Position numbers and translations under genes: made by a program
Shown: positions 9,993-21,269 of the stretch, piece after piece
Numbering within the stretch: the first letter of the stretch is position 1
Layout: each line of letters begins with the position of its first letter
Notes under the pieces: generated by a model
What the model was told of the DNA's origin: nothing
Database searches by the model: none
Seen by the model: only the letters and a program-made list of their open reading frames with translations
From: Thelonectria olida
Lineage: Eukaryota > Ascomycota > Sordariomycetes > Hypocreales > Nectriaceae
DNA: 64,000 bases
Reading direction: 5' to 3'
NCBI GenBank assembly: GCA_020736575.1
Contig: JAGPYM010000002.1
Coordinates: 372,001-436,000, forward strand

Positions 9993-12438
9993 ATTCGATT
10001 GACGATTAAGAGTCTTAGATTGAGATTGAGAGAGCGGAGGGGTGTATTCGACAAGTCACAATAAAGTGACAAGGGCTGGGCCGAAACGAGACGGTGGCGA
10101 TGGTTGGAGGTGAAGTCGAGGTTGATGTAGCGACCGACTAACACGGCCTCGACAGGCTCGCGACGAAGGATAGACGGGCGAGGCCGGAGACGGACGAGTC
10201 GACAAGAAGGGTTCAGCTCGACGAGCAGCCAACAATACTTGTCAAGTAATAGCAGCAACGGAGAATGACTCAATGAGTAGGGCTGCAAAGGAGAAAAGAA
10301 CTGGGGAAAGGCCGTCTTGTTATGTAACAGGAACCCAGACATGGGAGGCAATGGAGCTCACTTATAACGTCTCCATCGCGGCATGGGCCCATCTGCGCAA
10401 AATTCTCTCTCCACGGATACGTACTCGAATCATCAAATCTTTACCTTAATCCCCATAGTCGAAGTGATTTGCCGGCAGGGCAGAGCTTTTACTCGAAGCA
10501 TTCAGGTAAAATGTCGCCCAGGTTTCATCCCTCCATAAGCTACATGATAGCCGCCGGCGGACCAGAACAGAACAGAGCAAGGGTTGTTTACGATGTTGGG
10601 TGGGCAAGATGGCAATCTCGTCTGGTGATGAGCTGCTGGCATCGCATCCGAGAGGTCGATAGACCTGCGGCAAGAAAAAAAAGAAGAAAAAGCGATACTG
10701 CACTGCAACGTTGAGAGGCAAAACACACAGACACAGCAAGGCTCCCTAGATATCGCGAGATTTTCCTCGAGGTGGAGAGCTCTCCCATCACCAAGTCCGC
10801 CCAGGCCCGCTGAAAACTTGGCACCTCCGGCCCTGCTGCGGCGCAAAATGGGAACCGACATGGATGGATGGGTTCGCCGGTAGTGCGGCATGTCCGCTAG
10901 GAAGCCCTTTGGCAGTGTTGGAGCGCGCCAATCGGCTTGAGCGATGAGGCTCTTTTTGGGCAGCGTGTGGCCAAGGGGCGAGGTGTCCGAAATTTTCTGC
11001 AACGATGGAACGAACGAACGGTCTTCCATGAGGGGTTCCATGCATATTCCGAGATGGGGGAAAAAAGAAAAGAAGAAACGTCTCTCCATGAGTGGGATTA
11101 TCTGATGCACGCCACTCGGATCGGAGTACAGAATTCTAACAGCTGAAGGTCCCTCTCTCACTTTCTCTACTGCGGCACAGCGGGACGCCCTGAATGACTG
11201 CTCGCCTCAATCCCTCAGCCAAGTCCGAGTCCTTTCTCACGAACAACAAAAGACTCATCATCACTCGGACGAGACCGGCATCGGTATCGGCATCGGAGAC
11301 ATCCCTCCTCTCCCCCCCGACGACCCCAAGAGAACAGACCTTCTAGAAGTCCTGGGGAGGCCTTGCAATCCATTATGTACTCTTTACTACCCCCGACCCC
11401 TCATCTCGTACGTATCCGCGTCCGTCTCGTCGCATCTTGGTGTAGCTGCCCATCACGAGCCCCATCCTGGGGTCAATGCTGTATTTACTCTGGGCCCGGC
11501 CCGGTTATTGTACGTCATGCCTCGCGAGTGAAGAGGTCCATTCGTGCAACGGATCGACGTTCCGGAGCCTCGTACGGAGTAGAGAGTTGTCTTACAAAAG
11601 GGAATGACTCCCGCGAAAAACCACAGACCAACCAACATCCACCCCAACAATCCTCTGCTAGAACCACGAGACTCCCAGCGGGGGACATGGCCTGGAGAGG
11701 GATACTCTTGTGCCTGATCTGACGAAGCCGGGGGATTTTCTCCAAATTCCTCCACATAAGCACCTGTTCGCTCCCCAATCGTTCGACTAAAAATCTCGTC
11801 TCACTCGGGAGGGAGCATCCGCCCGGATTTTACGACGGGACATGGACGACGGGGCTCCCCAAGCTTTGGGACTTGACTAATGCCTTGAGGTGATGATTAT
11901 ATAAAACTTGGGAGATGCCCGCCGGCTCAGCGGCTTTCGTGATATGTCAATTGCTGTTATCTTCTTCCTGTCCTTGTGTGAGCAATCTAATTCTCAATTG
12001 AAGGGCAGTTGCAGACGTCACTCATGGTCCCTAAATACGGCAACGCCGAAGTGAATTCACTGTTATTATCCGCCGCCGGCTCTCGCAATGGTGGCAGATG
12101 GCGCGGCAGCGGGACATTCGTCAGCACGGCGAGAGTCGCAAAGATCGGCGATGTCCTCGTCAATCGCTTTCCAAAGCCGTCGACAATGGTCGCATCACTA
12201 GCCTCCGCCATGGAGACGACTTGATCTTAGGACTGAGACAAAATTTTCTTTCGCTCCAAGCTTGTTTCCCTGCATTATTATCGCCGGCTTGTATCCGATA
12301 GATCTTAGTCCGCTGTCTAAAGTTGTTCCTTCGTGGGTGCTCGTTGTTATTGCGGCCCTCCGCCTTCAGTACTCCCATTAAAAGCAGCCTGTCTGCCTCA
12401 CCTGAGTATCATATAACAAACCACCCAAGGCCTCAGTT
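9993..12438. other. Intergenic, 2.4 kb, no gene recognised
   Basis: The left third is the upstream region of the permease, whose leader probably lies at 9993-10350. Frames up to 219 codons occur near 10502-11161 but their translations are unstructured and change frame with no family match. A plus-strand TATATAAA lies near 11896, and short frames near 12009-12211 exist on both strands; neither strand gives a convincing protein. No RNA gene was seen. Confidence 0.45.
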
Positions 12439-14343
12439 TCACTCAAACACAAACTTCGCGCACTCATCTTTCTTCCATGCCTCCCCGCCCATGGCCCCGT
12501 GGAGATATCCATCCCCAACGATCTGCCACGGCCCAATACTACCCGGCTGTTTCCTAATCGCAAATGGCACTCTCGCTCCTTTTAAAAGTACAATGGAATC
12601 TCCTACTTGGACTCGCTCGCTGAAGACACCTAGATATTTCTTGTCTTTTGTCCTCACAAGCCGTCTGTTAGCGTTGACTGCCGTGGCCTCTTGGCAGTAG
12701 TGGTTTGCAAAGTCCCTTGCCAGAAACGGATCCATGTCCCAGCCAAGAGGCGTGTCCAGCAGTTCGTGGATCCGGCAGTGAAAATCTCTATACGTCTGAT
12801 GGAGGCTGCGAGATCTGTTGATCCAGCTGTGACGTTTGGGCTTTGCGTCGAAGGTATGGTACAGGTCGTCCATGATCAGTGTGGAATAGTAGGCAATGAG
12901 GAGCAACTCTCCTGTATGTGGGTAGCGTTTCTTTCCATTGAAACCGACAGCTTCGTGGCCATGGAATCGGTCGAGGGCCTCGAGCACGGTGTATTCACCT
13001 TGGACCTCGGCCGTGTATTCAGATTCTCGGAAGAATTCCAGCCTCTCAGTCAGAGTGCATTCCCTTCTGCTGATTGGCCCGACGTCCTCGATCGTGTCAA
13101 TGATGTGGCCTTCGAGTTGTAACTGATTCGCCGCAGCGCCGTCGATGTCAAGTGTGAACTCATTGGAACAATTTCCAGCAGCCGTAAAATGTTGGATCTT
13201 CTTCGCTTCCGTGCCGTTACTTCTCTCCGTAAAGGTAAAGGTGTGCGGTTTCCAGACCGTCCAGTCCGGCACCCAGCTGGGTAGAAAGCCATGACGCCCA
13301 ACTGTAGTCGACGACAAGGTGCCCAGAATGGCGAGGTTGCGCGACTTGGATATGTACTTGCGAGCAAAGTCTGTAAAGACCTGCTCGACTGTAACGCTTG
13401 GGTCATAGTCGATGGTCACGTCAAAATCGTCCGTCAGCCCGATAAACGCGTAGATCTTGTCTCGAGGATCAGTCGCGTATGTAAGCCAGTTCCTAATGAT
13501 GATGTCGAGCAGATCGGGCTTGTTCTTCTTAGCCAGCCTCTCTCCCCACAAGGTGCAGAAGCGTGCTGGAAATGTGAATTGGAGCAATGTCTCGATATTG
13601 TACTTGTAGATTGGGCCAAAGGCGCGTGCAATGCGTTCCATGCAAAACGTGTGGCTGCCTCTTTGGATCGTGATCTCCAAGTTGTGCGGAGCCATGACGA
13701 CTTCCTGCACGACCCAGACTCGACTACTCCATGGGGTCAGGAGGAGATTGTACAATGCCCTATACCCTGAGTCTGTCACATCTGGTAATCCAGGCGAAGA
13801 TGATTTCCACTTAGATAGTCGAGAACGAATGGTTGGATTGAGAGGTTCGTCGTACTCGGCAAACTCGCACAACCGATCGAGCAGCGGCTGCACGAGATGC
13901 GTATCTGGTCCTTCTTCCCCCATCCATACTACTACGCCGCCGCGAGCCGACGCATAGATGTCGCGCATGAAGCTGACTGTGCTGTTGCGCTCCGGGATGT
14001 TGGACTGGTCATTGCAAATGGCATCGATCCAGATGACGCGAGGCCAGTCTTGACGACGAAGGCGTTGGAGAGCAAGAAAGAGATTGTGCTGAACTTGGAA
14101 CACACGTTTGTTGAGTTTGATGGGATGAAGAGGATTCACGGGCCGCCAGGTGTAGGAGAGGGCTTCGTATTTCGGGGCTTCTGAGAGTTTGACGGCCCTA
14201 ATCCCGCACACTATGGGACCGGAGAGGTTCTGGGCGGGATGTATCGTCAAGAGGCGGATATACTTTTCTTGAGATTGGGAAGATGTTGGTGAAGTGAGTG
14301 AAGATGGGGCAAGGGGGACAGTGGCATAGTCAAAGGTAGCCAT
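12439..14343 (-). CDS. HET-domain (heterokaryon incompatibility) protein
   Basis: An intronless protein of 634 aa from the ATG at 14343; an in-frame ATG 30 nt upstream would add ten residues, but the chosen start gives a normal N-terminus. The HET domain spans about residues 25-190: IRLLTIHPA, then YEALSYTW, VIWIDAICNDQ and the strand GGVVVWMG. These are the conserved blocks of the fungal HET domain, a TIR-related fold that triggers cell death in incompatibility reactions. The C-terminal third has the usual HET-protein ending (NRRLVRTKDKKYLGV, VGDSIVLLKGARVPF, YLHGAMGG). It is transcribed away from the TPR-CHAT gene across a 694-nt shared promoter. Partner and trigger are unknown. Confidence 0.88.
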   Translation of the reverse strand: MATFDYATVPLAPSSLTSPTSSQSQEKYIRLLTIHPAQNLSGPIVCGIRAVKLSEAPKYEALSYTWRPVNPLHPIKLNKRVFQVQHNLFLALQRLRRQDWPRVIWIDAICNDQSNIPERNSTVSFMRDIYASARGGVVVWMGEEGPDTHLVQPLLDRLCEFAEYDEPLNPTIRSRLSKWKSSSPGLPDVTDSGYRALYNLLLTPWSSRVWVVQEVVMAPHNLEITIQRGSHTFCMERIARAFGPIYKYNIETLLQFTFPARFCTLWGERLAKKNKPDLLDIIIRNWLTYATDPRDKIYAFIGLTDDFDVTIDYDPSVTVEQVFTDFARKYISKSRNLAILGTLSSTTVGRHGFLPSWVPDWTVWKPHTFTFTERSNGTEAKKIQHFTAAGNCSNEFTLDIDGAAANQLQLEGHIIDTIEDVGPISRRECTLTERLEFFRESEYTAEVQGEYTVLEALDRFHGHEAVGFNGKKRYPHTGELLLIAYYSTLIMDDLYHTFDAKPKRHSWINRSRSLHQTYRDFHCRIHELLDTPLGWDMDPFLARDFANHYCQEATAVNANRRLVRTKDKKYLGVFSERVQVGDSIVLLKGARVPFAIRKQPGSIGPWQIVGDGYLHGAMGGEAWKKDECAKFVFE

Positions 14344-15037
14344 TGCGAACGAGACACAAGCTGACCACTGCACTTGCTGCTCTATCGGGGATTTGGGGGG
14401 TTTTATCTCATGAAGGGATCGCCGGCCAGATTCAGCTCATGGAGAGACGTCCAGAAACCGCAATAGATGTCGCGGCTGGACTTGTGGCGATGGCAAGGCT
14501 GTCTTCAAGCTGATGGCTGCACATGGTTGATTCTGCCGTGGAGGCTGTGCTTAACTAGTTAACTGCCCTGCAGCATTGTCAATAGTGTGAAGCCGTTGAC
14601 GGTTCTGGACCTGGACTTTGCATGGGTCAAGTCTTGGCGGAGCTTCTCTGTGAGCGCCCTATCACTCACTTATCACCGGCGAGTTGCGGTTGTCAGTTAA
14701 GAACATGGCCGAGGAGCCTTACAATAAATATATTGGCGGTGCATTGGTGCGGCTGCCTCTGAGAATACATAGCTGCGTGACCGAGGTCCGAACGGCTTGA
14801 TCGGACAACTCGATTCATTCAAGTCGTTGATACCTACCTACCTGCATAATTATTCGTAGAGTAGGATTAGGCAGCCATCCTTTTGCGCTCATTGCCGCCC
14901 AAATGCAATTGAAGCCTCTGGTTCTCATACCTGGGTACGTTGGTGCAAATATACTCACCATACACATATCCGAGTATCGCCGGACTCAACTACTCTAGTC
15001 TTTCAGTTGCGTCCTGGTTTGGGCTCGAAAGAAGGGT
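14344..15037. promoter_or_regulatory. Divergent promoter between HET and TPR-CHAT genes
   Basis: This 694-nt gap separates two start codons on opposite strands and must hold both promoters. An AT-rich stretch containing AATAAATATATTGG lies near 14723-14736. No matching pair of long inverted or direct repeats was obvious by eye. Co-regulation of the two genes is plausible from geometry only. Confidence 0.5.
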
Positions 15038-18000
15038 ATGGAGGGTCAAGAGATGACCCATGGCCAATGCCAAAATGCAATTGACACAACACCAGCAGAT
15101 CAATCAGACCAGGGAGCGACCATTCAACAAATTGCCGACGCTCATTACGCTCGCTACCTGAGAACAACATCACTGGTGGATGTCAATGCCGCCATTAAAC
15201 AGTATGAAGAAGCCATAGAAGTGACGCCAGAAGACCACCCCGACAGAGCATCTCGATTTGAACATCTGGGTATTGCGTACCATGCCAGATTTCAGAAGAC
15301 CGACGCGGGTGCAGATCTACAGGCTGCCGTTGAAAACTATTTTGAGTCCATCGATGCAACCAGACCAGAAGACCATTCGGAGAGACATCGCCGGCTTCAG
15401 TACCTCGAGTCCGGTTATGGGGAGCGATATGAAGAGACGGGAGAACTGGAAGATCTAGAAACAGCCATCCGGCAATGTCAAGATGCCGTCAACTCAGTCG
15501 CAGCTGATCATCCGGATCGCCCACGACGGCTTCAAAGTCTTGCTGCTATGTTCAGAGAGCGCTACGGAAGAACAGGCGCAATGGAAGATCTGGAGACGTC
15601 CATTCAACTTTGCACAGACGCCCTCGACCTGACCCAGAAAGGTCATTCTGACTGGGCTCGCCGCCTCAACAACTTAGCAGTAGGATGCTACGGAAGATAC
15701 AAGTCAACAAACGGAATGGCTGATCTTGCCATCTGTCTTCAAAGGTACCAAGAAGCCCTGGATGCAACGCCAGAAAACCATTCTGACAGGGCCAATCGAC
15801 TCGAACGTCTGGGCGACGTTTATGTTGAAAAGTTCCAAAGAATGGACGCGATATCGGATTTGCAGGCTGTCATTCGATGCTATCAAGATGCCATCATCGC
15901 AACGCCCCCAGATCATCCTGTCCGGGCAAGTCGACTTCAAGCGCTTGGAGTTGCATACCACAAGAGGCACCAAAGACTCGGCGACGCAGCGGACCTGGAG
16001 AGGGCCCTGCAGTGCTGCCAGGACACTCTTGATATCACACCAAAGGATCATCCGGACCATGGATACCGACTTTGTCAACTTGGAGTTGAATATGGCGAGC
16101 GATTCAACCGCACCGAGGCAAAGGAAGATCTAGAGATGGCCATTCGACTGCTCCAGGAGAGCATCGAAGAAACAGCAGAGGATCACCCAGGTCTACCCCA
16201 TCAATTTTACAACCTGGGTGTTGTATATGGGTATGCATATGACAGAACAGGAGGATCCGAAGCCCTTGATGCGAGCATTGAACAGTTTCACAAAGCAATC
16301 GATGCAACGCGGGAGAATCACCCGGACCGGGCACGTCAGCTTCAAAACCTCGGGGCCCAACATCAGTCGCGATATGAGAGAACAGGAGCGATTCCTGATC
16401 TACTCATAGCCATTAAGCACTACCGAGATGCCCTCGCCGCAACCCCAAACAATGATCCGGAACGGGCTCTGCGACTTCAACATGTTGGAGCAGGCTACCA
16501 TGCCAGCTTTCACAGAACACACGAGACTGGAGATATCAACTACGCTATTCAGATGTATCAACAAGCGCTAGACCAAACGCCTCCAGATCATCCACTCTGG
16601 GCTCGCGGTCTTAGTAACCTCGGGCGCGGGTATTACAGCAGGTATCAAAAGACGGGGGACATGGAGGACCTAGACTCGGCCATCCAGCACCAACAGAAGG
16701 CTCTAGACATTATGCCGGAGGGACCACCGCGGACCCATCAACTTGAATCTCTTGCAGCAGAGTACCAACTGAGGTACCAGAGGCTGGGTGCAGTCTCCGA
16801 CTTGGAAATGGCGATCCGCAGAAGTCAAGAAGCCCTAGATGCAACCCCGGACAACCACCCAGAGCGGGCACGTCGGATGCACTATGTGGCCTCGTGCTTC
16901 CATCACAGATATAAAAAAAAGGGAGTCGAAGCAGACATGGAGACAACCATCAGACATCTCCATGATGCCCTCAACTACCCCCATTCAACCCCCGTTGCTC
17001 GATTCACTCCTGGCAAGATGCTGTTTGACATATATGTGGAAGCCAAAGAGTGGTCCTTGGCCTATGAGGTTGCCTCAGTAGTGGTGTCCTTGGTACCGCT
17101 CTTCGCATCTGCCTCTCTTGAAAATCAGGACAAGCAGTACATGCTCGGCCAGATTACGGGGCTTGCGTCCGATGGGGTGGCGGTCGCTCTATTAGCAAAC
17201 AAGGAACCATACCAGGCCATTTCCCTCCTCGAGCTTGGGCGGGGGGTCCTACTCGGTTCGCTGAGTGACATCCGTGTAGACGTTTCCGATCTTCAACAGA
17301 AGCACCCCGAGCTCGCTGAACAATTCATCACACTCCGGAACCAACTCGATGACCCAGCAGGGCCGCAGGCCGATCACCTCAGCCCGTCGACCACTCGAGC
17401 TGACCAGCGCTACTTTGCGGGCCAGAGACTGCAGCCAACTATCCAAGCTATCCGTGAACTTCCTGGTTTCGATCGCTTTCTCTTAGCCCCGTCCGAAGAT
17501 GAATTGACGGCTGCAGCTACTATGGGACCTATCGTCATAGTCAACATCAGCGACCACCGCTGCGATGCTCTGATTCTCGAGACAAACCAATGCCGAATCT
17601 TGCCGCTTCCTCGCCTGCGCAGCAGCGATGTGCGGGACCGCGCAGTGGCTTTGGACGCGGATTCGATAAGCGTCAACTTGTTGGAGTGGCTATGGGACAC
17701 GTTTGTCGGGGATATTCTCGAGGCACTAGAGATCGTCGAAAGTCCTCGTGGTAGTTGGCCACGAATATGGTGGGTTCCCACGGGGCCTTTGAGCAAATTC
17801 CCCCTCCATGCGGCCGGACACCACTCGGAGAGCTCTTCCAATACCGTGTGCGACAGAGTCATGTCCTCCTATAGTTCGTCCACCAGAGCAATCATCCGCG
17901 GCCGTCAACGCCCCAGTGCGCCAGCCAGTACCAACGCAGCCCTCCTTGTGGCCATGGAGAACACGCCAGGGCACTCTCGGTTGCCTTTTGCTGCAAAAGA

Positions 18001-18661
18001 GGTCCAGATTCTGGACGACTTGTGTAAATCAATGGCACTCACACCCATCGAGCCAAAGAGGAACAAGAAGGATGTTGTATCTGTACTTCAAGAGTGCAAG
18101 CTATTTCACTTTGCAGGCCATGGCAACACGCACGAGGATAACCCATTGAAGAGCCATTTGCTGCTTGAAGACTGGCAAAGTGACCCTCTCACGGTGGCTG
18201 ATTTCTTAGCCATTAACCTCCATATGCACTCGCCATTTCTTGCCTACCTCTCGGCTTGCGGAACCGGTCGTATCAACCATGAGGTATTCATTGACGAGAG
18301 CGTTCATCTCATAAGCGCGTCGCAGCTCGTTGGGTTCCGCCACGTTATCGGGACGCTGTGGGAAGTGAATGATGAGCTGTGCGTGGGCGTAGCCAAGACG
18401 GTGTACGAGGTGGTGAGAGATGAGGGCATGTCGAACATGTCGGTTTGCCGTGGACTTCACCAGGCTATTCTGGAGTTTCGGAATCATTGGCTGGACGTGC
18501 AAGGAGGCTCGAGAGGCACGAGCAGGCGCACTTCAACAGGAGGTCGTGCAGGAGGGGGAGTGGACAGCCATGCAAGAGATGTCAGTGTTTACGAAGAGGA
18601 TGATGATGCAGAGACGTCGAGTCTTCTCGGGTGGGTTCCGTATGTCCATTATGGTGTTTAG
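15038..18661 (+). CDS. TPR-repeat protein with C-terminal CHAT protease domain
   Basis: An intronless protein of 1207 aa. Residues 20-660 are 13-14 tandem TPR-like repeats of about 42-45 aa, each with a loop such as ATPEDHPDRA and a helix starting LEDLE or similar. Residues 660-850 form a helical linker (LLELGRGVLLGSLSDIR). The CHAT domain follows (about 880-1200): PTGPLSKFPLHAAG, then His1028 in HFAGHG and Cys1074 in LSACGTG, the catalytic dyad of this caspase/separase-like clan, and finally GTLWEVND. CHAT with TPR repeats is used in bacterial and fungal immune-like or cell-death switches, with the repeats as sensor. Head-to-head with a HET gene, it is a candidate sensor-protease of a fungal nonself system. 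That role is inference. Confidence 0.9.
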   Translation: MEGQEMTHGQCQNAIDTTPADQSDQGATIQQIADAHYARYLRTTSLVDVNAAIKQYEEAIEVTPEDHPDRASRFEHLGIAYHARFQKTDAGADLQAAVENYFESIDATRPEDHSERHRRLQYLESGYGERYEETGELEDLETAIRQCQDAVNSVAADHPDRPRRLQSLAAMFRERYGRTGAMEDLETSIQLCTDALDLTQKGHSDWARRLNNLAVGCYGRYKSTNGMADLAICLQRYQEALDATPENHSDRANRLERLGDVYVEKFQRMDAISDLQAVIRCYQDAIIATPPDHPVRASRLQALGVAYHKRHQRLGDAADLERALQCCQDTLDITPKDHPDHGYRLCQLGVEYGERFNRTEAKEDLEMAIRLLQESIEETAEDHPGLPHQFYNLGVVYGYAYDRTGGSEALDASIEQFHKAIDATRENHPDRARQLQNLGAQHQSRYERTGAIPDLLIAIKHYRDALAATPNNDPERALRLQHVGAGYHASFHRTHETGDINYAIQMYQQALDQTPPDHPLWARGLSNLGRGYYSRYQKTGDMEDLDSAIQHQQKALDIMPEGPPRTHQLESLAAEYQLRYQRLGAVSDLEMAIRRSQEALDATPDNHPERARRMHYVASCFHHRYKKKGVEADMETTIRHLHDALNYPHSTPVARFTPGKMLFDIYVEAKEWSLAYEVASVVVSLVPLFASASLENQDKQYMLGQITGLASDGVAVALLANKEPYQAISLLELGRGVLLGSLSDIRVDVSDLQQKHPELAEQFITLRNQLDDPAGPQADHLSPSTTRADQRYFAGQRLQPTIQAIRELPGFDRFLLAPSEDELTAAATMGPIVIVNISDHRCDALILETNQCRILPLPRLRSSDVRDRAVALDADSISVNLLEWLWDTFVGDILEALEIVESPRGSWPRIWWVPTGPLSKFPLHAAGHHSESSSNTVCDRVMSSYSSSTRAIIRGRQRPSAPASTNAALLVAMENTPGHSRLPFAAKEVQILDDLCKSMALTPIEPKRNKKDVVSVLQECKLFHFAGHGNTHEDNPLKSHLLLEDWQSDPLTVADFLAINLHMHSPFLAYLSACGTGRINHEVFIDESVHLISASQLVGFRHVIGTLWEVNDELCVGVAKTVYEVVRDEGMSNMSVCRGLHQAILEFRNHWLDVQGGSRGTSRRTSTGGRAGGGVDSHARDVSVYEEDDDAETSSLLGWVPYVHYGV
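15130..17000 (+). repeat. Coding tandem repeat array, 13-14 TPR units
   Basis: Units of about 126-135 nt recur in frame. They are recognisable from the recurring loop DHP/DHS/NHP followed by an Arg- and Leu-ending helix, at spacings of 42-45 codons. Units differ in many positions, so this is an old array and not a freshly expanded minisatellite. Such arrays can gain or lose units between strains. Confidence 0.8.
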
Positions 18662-19256
18662 CTGCCTTGGATGAACAGGCGATGGTTCTTGAGCATGGAA
18701 GCCAAGGCCGGCTGGGCAATCTTGGACTTCTTGGTGTTCGGTTCTCCGGCACCAAGTAGCTCCTTGTTAACTCCTGACTGGCCAGAACCCTCCGCAAACA
18801 GCTCCCCTTCAGCTGCTCAGGCCTTCAAGATTAGAGTTTCAGGGGGCCATCGACCCACTAGATCGGCTGTTCGACTGCCGTGGAGCCCTGAAGCTCTTTG
18901 CGCCACGATGCTGGTTGGCCGAGCGGAGCATTCAATTGGCCCTAACTGACCCTAAAGCCGATCGCTGTTCATACCATCGTCGATAGCGACCCTCCATGAC
19001 CTCATAGATCCTCAATTGCAGCTGAATGAATCTGGAATTTTTGTTGATTGTTAGTCGCACCCAGTCGGGAGCAATTTCTCTTCGAATCGCAATTCCCCCG
19101 CCTGCTTCTGTTTCTTCATCATCAACGACACTGTTGCCGTCGTTGGGTTCCGCGATATTGATCAAGTAGCGGTAGTGGTCATCATCAGAACGTCTCTACC
19201 ATCCTGGCCATCGTTCGACGACTCCCCGCTAATCGTCGTTGGCGATCCGCTTCACA
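18662..19256. other. Intergenic, 0.6 kb: CHAT 3' flank and Pns1 promoter
   Basis: A 92-codon plus-strand frame at 18671-18949 has no family signature and is rejected as a gene. The right part precedes the Pns1 start. An upstream in-frame ATG at 19239 could extend the Pns1 N-terminus by six residues. Confidence 0.5.
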
Positions 19257-20956
19257 ATGGGCGAAGCCGACAATTACTACAACCCGAATCAGGGCAACAA
19301 TGATAGATACTATCAAGGGCAACAGCAACAGCCTGGGTACAATGGCGGAAATAGTCAACAGCCTCCCATGAACTACCAGCAGCAACCATACCAAGCTGCA
19401 CCCAACAACAATGGATACGCGCCTGAGCAGGGTTACGGTAACGAGAAGGCTTCGTTTGATCAGACATTCAAAGTGGACAAGCCCAAATACAACGACTTGT
19501 GGGCTGGCATTCTGGTATTTCCACGTCGCTTCCGCCAGAAGCAATCGCCAATGCTAACCATCCTGCTCTCCAGTTGATCCTCTTCTTTGCCGGTTACACC
19601 GTTGTCTCTGGCATCGCTCTCCAGGGTTACGCAGCCAATCGCAAAACGGCCGGCAGCGGCATCTACAACGACAGCAACGACTTCTCCCTCGATGCGAACA
19701 CAATCATTCTGTTTATATTCGTTCTGGTTATTGCCGTTGTCCTGGGCTACGCCTACGTATGGCTTGCGCGGGTCTTCACCAAGGCATTCATCTGGATTAC
19801 GGGCATCTTGAATATCTGCTTCGCCCTCGGCACCGCCATCTTCTACCTCTACAAGCACTACTGGTCTGCCGGCATCGTGTTCCTCATCTTTGGTCTGTTT
19901 ATGGCCTTTTGCTTCTACACATGGATCTCTCGTATCCCTTTCTCTGTCTTGATGCTTCAGACGGCCATTGATGTCAGCAAAAACTACGGTCATGTCTATC
20001 TTGTGAGCTTCATCGGCGGCATGATTGCTACGGCTTTGGGCGCTTGGTTCTCCATCACGCTTGTCGCGATCTATGTCAAGTATCAACCCGCCTCCGACAA
20101 CCCATCCTGCAGCGACGGCGGTTGCAGTCAGGCAAAGGTCATCGGCCTAATTGCCTTTGTGACCTTTTGCATGTACTGGTTCTCCGAGTGGCTGAAGAAC
20201 ACCATCCACACCATTATTTCTGGCGTCTACGGTGGCTGGTACTTCTGCCCACACAACTTTCCTAAAGACGCCACTCGCGGCGCCACCAAACGCGCTCTCA
20301 CCTACAGCTTCGGATCCATCAGCTTGGGAAGCTTGCTTGTCGCAATTGTTCAGTTCATCCGACAGATTGTCCAGGTCGCGCGAAACCAGGAGGCCCAGCA
20401 AGGTGACATTATCGGATATGTCATCTTCTGCTGCCTTGGCTGCATCTTGTCCCTGTTGGAATGGGCCATCCAGTTCCTGAACCGATATGCCTTCTGCCAC
20501 ATTGCACTATACGGAAAGACCTATTTCGCGGCCGCCAAGGATACATGGAAGATGATCAAGAACCGGGGAATCGATGCTCTTATTAACGTAAGTTCACACG
20601 CTGTGGCAATGCCTCCAGATGCTCATGTTTACTAGGAATGTCTCATCGGCCCCGTCCTCTCGTTCGGTGCTCTCTTCATCGGTTATGCCTGCGCTCTCCT
20701 CGCCTATCTCTACCTCCTCTTCACCGACCCGCCCTACAACAGCGACGGAGCGTACACGGCCGTCATCGTGGCCTTTTCCTTCCTCATCGGCTTCCAGATC
20801 GCCAACATCTTCACGACGCCCTTGTCGAGCGGAATCGAGACCATCTTTGTCGCAGCTGGCTGGGATCCCCAGGTCATGTGGCGCGACCACCCCGAGCTGT
20901 ATGCCGATATGGTCAGGGTGTATCCCAAAGTGCAGGAGGTTATCCCAAGTCGGTAA
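19257..20956 (+). CDS. PNS1: Pns1/CTL (SLC44) family transporter-like membrane protein
   Basis: Three exons: 19257-19514, 19574-20587 and 20636-20956, joined in phase 0 across introns of 59 and 48 nt, giving 530 aa. The N-terminus is a disordered Gln/Asn/Tyr/Pro-rich tail of about 75 residues ending KPKYNDLWA. About ten membrane segments follow, with the CTL-typical blocks YGHVYLVSFIGG, NTIHTIISGVYGGWY and NRYAFCHIALYGK, and a C-terminal half ending near ANIFTTPLSSGIETIFV. This is the choline-transporter-like family (Pns1 in yeast), a plasma-membrane protein. Yeast Pns1 is not required for choline uptake, so substrate is left open. The first intron carries a GCTAAC branch site. Start MGEADNYY is preferred; an ATG six codons upstream is possible. 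Confidence 0.92.
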
Positions 20957-21269
20957 AAGTCAACGATGACGAATATATGCGCGAACTAGATTGAGCTCTG
21001 GAGGACGCTCCTGGATAATTATATTGATACCACGGTGGAAGAATTAGGAAAGAGTTGTCGGGCGGTGGTGTTTTGGTTTCGCATTGGAGACCGCGATTTG
21101 GTCCCTCGACATGAGTTTATAAAGATAATGTGTTAATCAAGCATTGAAATGCGTAAGCGATCGCTCATAACTCCCAAGGCTCCTGTCATGTACATTGATC
21201 CGTGACCCAACGCCTCATATGTATTCGATTCGCCCCAGTCTTCCTCCCCAATCAAGGCCAATCCGCCGT
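20957..21269. other. Convergent 3' flanks, 313 nt
   Basis: The stretch lies between the stop codons of Pns1 (plus strand) and the small membrane protein (minus strand). It is AT-rich and should hold both polyadenylation regions. No coding frame is seen. Confidence 0.5.

Noticed and set aside
10502..11161. 219-codon minus-strand frame
   Set aside because: No motif, no hydrophobic pattern of a domain, and no supporting neighbours; kept as intergenic.
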